From positions 1 through 48,740 of the forward strand of contig CAYQJO010000005.1 in NCBI GenBank assembly GCA_964417785.1: a DNA stretch of 48,740 nt, given 5' to 3'. A program made the position numbers and the translations under genes. Source of the DNA: DAOTUL01 sp034437435 (GTDB lineage: Bacteria > Chloroflexota > Anaerolineae > Aggregatilineales > Phototrophicaceae). Below, in pieces: positions 43,486 to 48,740 of this stretch. The notes beneath the pieces are model-generated. The model was not told the DNA's origin. It did not search any database and saw only the letters and a list, made by a program, of their open reading frames with translations. Position 1 is the first letter of the stretch; every line of letters begins with the position of its first letter.

Positions 43486-46428
43486 CTATACCTCCTCTTC
43501 GGACCCATTTAGCGCATCGTTGGGATTGGTCAGCCGTGCCATGTAGGTTGTGCGAGGCTGCGTGTTGAGCTTCGCGAGCAGGCTGTAATCCTGGGGTTGC
43601 GCCTTAAGCTGGGTGACCTGCGAGTCCGGGTCGTTGAGATTGCCAAAGATAATCGCCTGTGTTGGACATGCAGAGGCACAGGCCGGGACGACCTCTCCGT
43701 CCGCGATGGTCCGGTTCGCGTTGTTGGCGTCGATGCGAGCTTCGTTGATCCGCTGGACGCAGTAGGTGCATTTCTCCATCACACCTTCGGCACGCACCGA
43801 GACATCCGGATTGCGCCATTCTTGCATGATAGGGGCGTCGTTTACGTAGTCGAAGAAGTTGAACCGGCGGACCGAGTAAGGGCAGTTGGCCGAGCAGTAG
43901 CGGGTACCGATGCACCGGTTGTAGATCATGTCGTTCAGTCCCTCGGAACTGTGAACTGTCGCATGAACCGGGCAGACGATCTCGCACGGTGCTTTTTCGC
44001 ACTGCATACAGGGTACAGGCTGGAAGTAAGTCTTAAGCTCTTCGGTGATTTCTTCCTCGATATAGTAGCGATCCAGGCGGATCCAATACATATCACGGTT
44101 GCGCGAGATGCCCTCTTTGCCCACCGTCGGGATGTTGTTTTCCATCTGGCAGGCGATCATACAGGCGTTGCAGCCAATGCAGGATGTCAGATCGATGGAC
44201 ATGCCCCAGGCGTAACCGTCGTATTCATCTTCATTTAACAGCGTAGCGGATGAGGAATAATCACCTTTGTGGATGGATTTGTTATCGGCCAGGAATGTGT
44301 CAAGCGTACCGGTATGGATTGGTTCGACTTCACCTTCCTGAACGTTCATCTCGCCCTGGATGGTCGCCAGACTGTATTTTTCACCAACAGGTGTAATCTC
44401 GACACCGCTGCCGGTCCAGAGCCGGTCGGATGTGCGCAGGGTGTAGGCGTTGAAGGCGTAATCGTCTTCTAATTCACTGCTGATCCCCTGCCCGTAGCCG
44501 AGATAGACCGTGATGGTGTTGTCGGCATGTCCGGGAACGGTCCAGACAGGCATTTGCACGCTGTAAGTGCCGAACCGTAGATCAATCAAGTCTTCTTTTT
44601 CCACCCCAAGTTCTTCGGCGGTGGTTTCGCTCATTAACGCGGCGGTATCCCACGAGATTTTAGTGATCGGGTGTGGCAGTTCCTGGAGCCAACTGTTGTT
44701 GGCGAAACGGCCATCCCACAATGCTGGATCGGGCCGGAAGATGACTTCCAGACCGCTGGCACTGCTCTCCGGCAGCGCAAAATCGGCGACGATCTGCGGT
44801 TGGATCGCTTCTGGTGCGCTGTCCGGGACGACACCATCATGCAGGGCTTTGCGCCAGAAAGCGTCGAAGTTATCGCCGTCGTAATCGGCTTGCCAGTAAT
44901 CACGCACGATCTCATAAACGGAACGCTCATCGCGCATAAGCATCGCCAGCATTTGATGGCCCGACCGGACGTTATCGTAAAGCGGTCCGATGGGTGGCTG
45001 GAGCACGCTGGCGCTGCCGTCAAAGGCGCGGGCATCACTCCACGCTTCCACATAGTGTGCCTGGGGGACATGCCATGTACAAATCTGCGATGTTTCGTTG
45101 TTATAGAGCGACAGGTGAACGCTGAAAGCGACCCGTTCCAATGCGCCCGCGAATGGAATATCTGCCGGGGCGGTCAGGGCCGGATTGCCGCCGAAGATCA
45201 GCAGCACATCGACTGCGTTTTCTTCGATTTCGGCGATGAGGTCGCTCAACTGCTCGGCACCGATAGTCGGATTTGCCACAACCGACGGGATGTATGTGAC
45301 TGTCTCGCCAGCGTTGCCCAGGGCGGCGTTGATGGCGTGTGCCAGCGCATGAATATTGGCTGATTGCTCATCGCCGGGGATGACAATGCCTGCCCCTTCA
45401 TTCGCTTGCAGGTCGGCCAGAACGGCGTCGAACCACGCGGCATCCCAGGGTACCTCATCCGGGACTGTGACCGTTTCGACACCGAGAGCGGCAGCCAGCG
45501 CACGGGCGAAGGTCTCAACCTGGCTGGGGCTGAGCGCCAGCCGGTGATCGGCCATCGCGCCGGTGTTGGTCGGCGTACTCTCGACTGCGTAAAGCCGGTT
45601 CATGCTGGTTGCGCCGTCGTTCACACGGACTTTGCGCTGCTGCATGAAATCGTGGGCATAGCGGATGCTGGCCGGTCCACTGGTCAGGAAATCGCCATCC
45701 AACGACAGCACCACATTGGCCTTATCGAAATGGTAAGCTGTACTGACCGGTTCACCGAAGGCACGCTGCGCTCCGACCATCGCGTTTTCACCGGCGATAG
45801 GTTCGTATTGATACCATTTGGCACCGGGGAACTGTTCGGTTAACTGCTCGATCTGGCTCACCATTGTTGGTGATGAGACCGCCTCGGTCAGGATACGCAG
45901 GCCCTCGCCCTGGTTGCGTTCGATGCGTGACAGCACGCCGTCAAACGCGGTGGCGAAGTCGTCCCAGGTGAACAGATCGCCCAGGTTGCGGACATTCACC
46001 GAGCGTTCAGTGTTATACAGTTCCAGCAGTGATGCCTGGATCATGGCGGTGGATGCACCCAACGAGGCTGGATGCTGCTTGTTGCCTTCAACGCGGGTCG
46101 GGCGTCCCTGATGGGTTTCGATTAACAGGCCAGTCGCATAGCCACCCATAACGATGGATGAGGCGAAGTAAACAGGCCGTCCAGGAATGACCGACTCCGG
46201 CACTTCGACGTAAGGGATAATCGCACCCTCTGGGGGGTTGACGGATGCACATCCCGCCAGCCCGAAGCCAGTCATGGCGAGCGAGGCCCCCATCAACTTC
46301 ATGAAACTGCGTCGGTTCATTCCCTGGAGAATGGCAGCTTCTCGTGTGCGATCCTGCTGTAGAAGGTGGTCGAACAGTTCCTGTTCGGTCATCTCCTCAA
46401 TGTTTGGGTTGTATTGTTCATTAGACAT
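43486..46428 (-). CDS. actB: ACIII subunit B, molybdopterin-like and ferredoxin-like iron-sulfur protein
   Basis: A 980-residue fusion. A twin-arginine signal (NRRSFMKLMGASLAMTG, R39-R40) ends at a lipobox-like AGC60. The large middle part has the molybdoprotein fold, but no Mo-ligating Cys/Sec motif was seen, as in other ActB. The last 250 residues are a four-cluster ferredoxin domain: CIGCNACMIACQ, CMQCEKAPCEIVCP, CIGTRYCSANCP and CTYCVQ with CASACPTQAI. It moves electrons from ActC quinol to heme subunits on the periplasmic side. Intact over its full length. Confidence 0.95.
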   Translation of the reverse strand: MSNEQYNPNIEEMTEQELFDHLLQQDRTREAAILQGMNRRSFMKLMGASLAMTGFGLAGCASVNPPEGAIIPYVEVPESVIPGRPVYFASSIVMGGYATGLLIETHQGRPTRVEGNKQHPASLGASTAMIQASLLELYNTERSVNVRNLGDLFTWDDFATAFDGVLSRIERNQGEGLRILTEAVSSPTMVSQIEQLTEQFPGAKWYQYEPIAGENAMVGAQRAFGEPVSTAYHFDKANVVLSLDGDFLTSGPASIRYAHDFMQQRKVRVNDGATSMNRLYAVESTPTNTGAMADHRLALSPSQVETFARALAAALGVETVTVPDEVPWDAAWFDAVLADLQANEGAGIVIPGDEQSANIHALAHAINAALGNAGETVTYIPSVVANPTIGAEQLSDLIAEIEENAVDVLLIFGGNPALTAPADIPFAGALERVAFSVHLSLYNNETSQICTWHVPQAHYVEAWSDARAFDGSASVLQPPIGPLYDNVRSGHQMLAMLMRDERSVYEIVRDYWQADYDGDNFDAFWRKALHDGVVPDSAPEAIQPQIVADFALPESSASGLEVIFRPDPALWDGRFANNSWLQELPHPITKISWDTAALMSETTAEELGVEKEDLIDLRFGTYSVQMPVWTVPGHADNTITVYLGYGQGISSELEDDYAFNAYTLRTSDRLWTGSGVEITPVGEKYSLATIQGEMNVQEGEVEPIHTGTLDTFLADNKSIHKGDYSSSATLLNEDEYDGYAWGMSIDLTSCIGCNACMIACQMENNIPTVGKEGISRNRDMYWIRLDRYYIEEEITEELKTYFQPVPCMQCEKAPCEIVCPVHATVHSSEGLNDMIYNRCIGTRYCSANCPYSVRRFNFFDYVNDAPIMQEWRNPDVSVRAEGVMEKCTYCVQRINEARIDANNANRTIADGEVVPACASACPTQAIIFGNLNDPDSQVTQLKAQPQDYSLLAKLNTQPRTTYMARLTNPNDALNGSEEEV

Positions 46429-46442
46429 GTTCAGATCCTAAT

Positions 46443-47105
46443 CTACCGGTGACAGATCGAACAGTCGTCCAACCGCTCGACGTTAATGCCGTAGGTCTCG
46501 ACCAGTTCTGCACCCAGTGCAAGCTGCTCTTCTTCGGGCAGTTCATAGCCAAACGTGTAGACCTCTTCTACCGGACGGATGAATTGCTCTGGGCCGCGAT
46601 GACATTCCAGGCACCAGCCCATGGTCATCGATTCGGCCTGCCAGACGAGCGGCATTTCATCGACCCGTCCATGACAGGTTTCGCAGGCGAACCCGTTGTT
46701 CACATGGGCGCTGTGGTCGAAATAGGCGTGGTCTGCCAGATCATGCACTGCATTCCAGACAAGCGGTTCACCAGTGGCGTAACTGGTCCGCACCGGTTCC
46801 AGCAGTTCGCTGTAAATGGCGATTTGCGAGTGGCAGCTCATACAAGTATGGGTATCGGGGATACCCCCATAAGCGGCTTTATCAACTGAAGTGTGGCAAT
46901 ATAGACAGTCGATGTTTAACTGACCGCTGTGAAGCTCGTGGCTGAAACGGACGGGTTGCTCGATAGCGATACCAACTGGAGCCCGCGTAACAGGAGAAAG
47001 GCCATTGACGAGAAGAACATCAATGATGATGACCAGAACAAGCACGGTGACAACAATGCTGATTCTGGCAAACGTATTACTACTGGGAGAGAAAATCTGT
47101 GACAT
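46443..47105 (-). CDS. actA: ACIII subunit A, pentaheme cytochrome c
   Basis: A 220-residue protein with five CxxCH sites: Cys67LYCH, Cys88MSCH, Cys141ETCH, Cys165LECH and Cys215SICH. The N-terminal helix (ARISIVVTVLVLVIIIDVLL) anchors it to the membrane. It forms the periplasmic heme wire of ACIII with ActB and ActE. The fifth site ends one residue before the C-terminus, as in Chloroflexus. It is separated from actF by 59 nt. Confidence 0.95.
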   Translation of the reverse strand: MSQIFSPSSNTFARISIVVTVLVLVIIIDVLLVNGLSPVTRAPVGIAIEQPVRFSHELHSGQLNIDCLYCHTSVDKAAYGGIPDTHTCMSCHSQIAIYSELLEPVRTSYATGEPLVWNAVHDLADHAYFDHSAHVNNGFACETCHGRVDEMPLVWQAESMTMGWCLECHRGPEQFIRPVEEVYTFGYELPEEEQLALGAELVETYGINVERLDDCSICHR

Positions 47106-47164
47106 ATTGGCAACCCACCTACCTTGACGCAGGACAGATAGAGCGTGTAATGAACCCGCGTGGC

Positions 47165-48328
47165 TTAAGCCGTCTCATATGTCTCCTCCTCCTCATGTGC
47201 CACCAGCAGACCGGGGTGGTTCACAGGTAAGATGCGACTGCCCCGCAGGGACCATAAGAAGAGCGCGACCCACAGACCGCCCATGCCGATTGGGAGTGCG
47301 AAGTCCCACCATTCCAATGTGAAGTCCGACGAGAGAGTCGGCATGACCACCCAATATTCATAAAACAGACGCGAAACCAGCAAAATGCCTGCCATCATGA
47401 CCAGCATGGCTTTGATCCGTTTCAGGCCCGGAGCCAGCAGCATCAAGAAGACGACAGCGTGAATTACAATGATAAATGTGGCGTATGTTGTCCAATCGCC
47501 AGCGGTGCGAGTGTCGAACCATACCGCTTTACTGGCGACGTTGCCGGACCAGATGACGATGTATTGCATGAAGCTCAGGTATATCCAGCCCATCAACGAG
47601 ACCAGCAGTAACGCGCCCAGATCGCCAATCACGCGATCTTCGACCAGATCAGCCAGCGGCTCCCGATCCCAGAAGAAGCTGAGAACGATAATCACAAAAG
47701 CGATGGCTGAAAGCCCCTGAGAGCTGATAACCAGCCAACCGTAGATGCTGGAAAAGAATTCGGCCCCTTCCAGTGACATTGACCAGTCGAATGCGGCGAA
47801 AGTGGATGTCAGGAAGAACAAGATCATCCCGATAATGCTGGTGAAATGAATACGGCGCTCTGTGTCTTCATCGTAAGCGTCATCGCTGCGATAGGACCAC
47901 TCGCTCAAGAAATAGGTAAGCGCCAGCCAGACAGCGAAATAGATGAGGGCGCGGACTATGAAGAAAGCAACAGTCAAATAACTGCTGGATTCGGCTCCTT
48001 CCTCCGCCCAGGGATAGAGACTATCCATACCGAGCAGCAGCGGGAAGAACAGTATTGCCATCAAAGGCAGTGTTCGCGCTCCCGCTATTGCTATCCGTTG
48101 GACAGCCAGACTCCATCTTGCGCTTGCCAGATTCGGGATCATCATGATCGCCAGGCATCCCAGGCTGATGTTGATCCAGAACAGGAACGCGACAAGATAG
48201 ACGTGAATAAAATGATCAGCGTCGGCGGCGGCACCGATAATGCTCAGCACAATGCCGACGACCCCGACCGCAATGGCACCCATTTGGATACCGTTTAGGG
48301 GTTGGGTTGTGGTTTCGGTATGGCGCAT
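47165..48328 (-). CDS. actF: ACIII subunit F, quinone-binding membrane subunit
   Basis: A 387-residue protein with about ten helices. Family landmarks are DHFIHVYLVAFLFWINISLG, FLTSTFAAFDWSMSLE, FFSSIYGWLVISSQG, LMGWIYLSFMQYIVIWSGNV and YEYWVVMPTL. ActF is the second NrfD-like-fold subunit of ACIII. It is normally encoded after actE, but here it is the first gene of the operon. The 5' region is AT-rich with a possible promoter; the ribosome site is only weakly visible. Confidence 0.93.
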   Translation of the reverse strand: MRHTETTTQPLNGIQMGAIAVGVVGIVLSIIGAAADADHFIHVYLVAFLFWINISLGCLAIMMIPNLASARWSLAVQRIAIAGARTLPLMAILFFPLLLGMDSLYPWAEEGAESSSYLTVAFFIVRALIYFAVWLALTYFLSEWSYRSDDAYDEDTERRIHFTSIIGMILFFLTSTFAAFDWSMSLEGAEFFSSIYGWLVISSQGLSAIAFVIIVLSFFWDREPLADLVEDRVIGDLGALLLVSLMGWIYLSFMQYIVIWSGNVASKAVWFDTRTAGDWTTYATFIIVIHAVVFLMLLAPGLKRIKAMLVMMAGILLVSRLFYEYWVVMPTLSSDFTLEWWDFALPIGMGGLWVALFLWSLRGSRILPVNHPGLLVAHEEEETYETA

Positions 48329-48452
48329 CTTTCACCTACCAGTTTTTGGGATGGAGAAAAGCTAAGAATGGGAGGGCAATGAATGAGCAAGACATAGATA
48401 GAAAGCCTAAAATATAATTGACAAGCAACAAGTCATATCCTTCTTTGAAATT

Positions 48453-48482
48453 TTATTAAGGAAATGCATACGTGATCGTCAA
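48453..48482 (-). promoter_or_regulatory. Candidate promoter of the photosynthesis super-operon
   Basis: On the minus strand TTGACG, 18 nt, TAATAA. It lies about 125 nt upstream of actF in the AT-rich non-coding stretch 48329-48639, where nothing else is seen. The -35 box is good and the -10 box weaker; other AT-rich hexamers exist nearby. Confidence 0.35.
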
Positions 48483-48639
48483 TTCAAACTAGTTAACTGA
48501 GGAAACTATAACATATGATGAGCGATTATGCAGATTATGAGTATGTTTGTCACGGAGCGATAGTGCTTTTTGTCATATAATTATCTTTAATAAATTAAGC
48601 AAAAAATAAATTATAAATTAAGTTGTTAGAATGTAAGAA

Positions 48640-48674
48640 AAAGACCCCTGTACCGGGGTGGTACAGAGGTCTTT
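48640..48674 (-). terminator. Rho-independent terminator after the gene at the right edge
   Basis: On the minus strand AAAGACCTCTGTACC-ACCCC-GGTACAGGGGTCTTT is a 15-bp stem with one mismatch, followed by TTCTT. It begins 12 nt after the stop of the partial gene and separates it from the photosynthesis operon. Confidence 0.85.
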
Positions 48675-48686
48675 GGGGAGTTGAAG

Positions 48687-48740
48687 CTATGCTTCATCCT
48701 CGGCGGGTGTATCGTCAGCCGGAGGTTGTTCCTCGGCGGG
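48687..48740 (-). CDS. C-terminal end of an acidic protein, cut by the window edge
   Basis: The last 17 residues read PAEEQPPADDTPAEDEA before TAG. The tail is rich in Ala, Pro, Asp and Glu and gives no clue to function. The strong terminator 12 nt downstream supports this reading frame as real. Confidence 0.55.
   Translation of the reverse strand, partial: PAEEQPPADDTPAEDEA

Overview
The window looks like a contig from a metagenome-assembled genome of a filamentous anoxygenic phototroph of the Chloroflexota. The basis is a type II reaction centre encoded as one fused PufL-PufM polypeptide, tiny PufB/PufA antenna peptides of the Chloroflexus/Roseiflexus kind, a tetraheme PufC, an alternative complex III (ACIII) and the late bacteriochlorophyll a genes. 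No chlorosome genes are visible. A Roseiflexus-like organism fits, but so does one of the phototrophic lineages outside the Chloroflexia; the sequence alone does not decide. Two 100-base runs of N are scaffold gaps.

Left part (1-15.7 kb, minus strand). A secreted giant of about 3,650 residues (subtilisin domain, beta-helix region, at least ten tandem repeats of about 400 nt arranged as a duplicated five-unit block) is followed by a small lipoprotein gene. Upstream lies a tightly overlapping four-gene set (WbqC-like protein, GT2 glycosyltransferase, methyltransferase, multi-spanning membrane protein) that looks like a surface-glycan operon.

Middle (15.7-21.5 kb). A plasmid-like segment carries a prim-pol replication protein, a ParA/ParB partition pair, a decayed methyltransferase gene, several strong plus-strand terminators and a possible antisense RNA opposite the leader of the prim-pol gene. 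It looks like the remains of an integrated plasmid or similar element.

Between 21.5 and 23.8 kb, three plus-strand genes encode a methyltransferase, a geranylgeranyl-reductase-type flavoprotein and a 31-residue membrane peptide.

Right part (23.85-48.33 kb). All genes face the minus strand with 1-8 nt overlaps or short gaps, so this appears to be one photosynthesis super-operon. In transcription order: actF, actA, actB, actC, actD, actE, two related small-repeat proteins (one with a membrane anchor), pufB, pufA, pufLM, pufC, bchG, bchP, puhE, an alpha/beta hydrolase, bchF, bchC, bchX, a helix-hairpin-helix membrane protein, bchY, bchZ, a PucC-type transporter, a lipoprotein, a 44-residue membrane peptide and a second alpha/beta hydrolase. 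Together these encode the cyclic electron-transfer loop (reaction centre to quinol, ACIII, periplasmic carrier, PufC, back to the reaction centre), its antenna, and every step from chlorophyllide a to esterified bacteriochlorophyll a. The early tetrapyrrole steps, protochlorophyllide reduction and carotenoid genes are not in the window. The right edge cuts into a further minus-strand gene with its own terminator.
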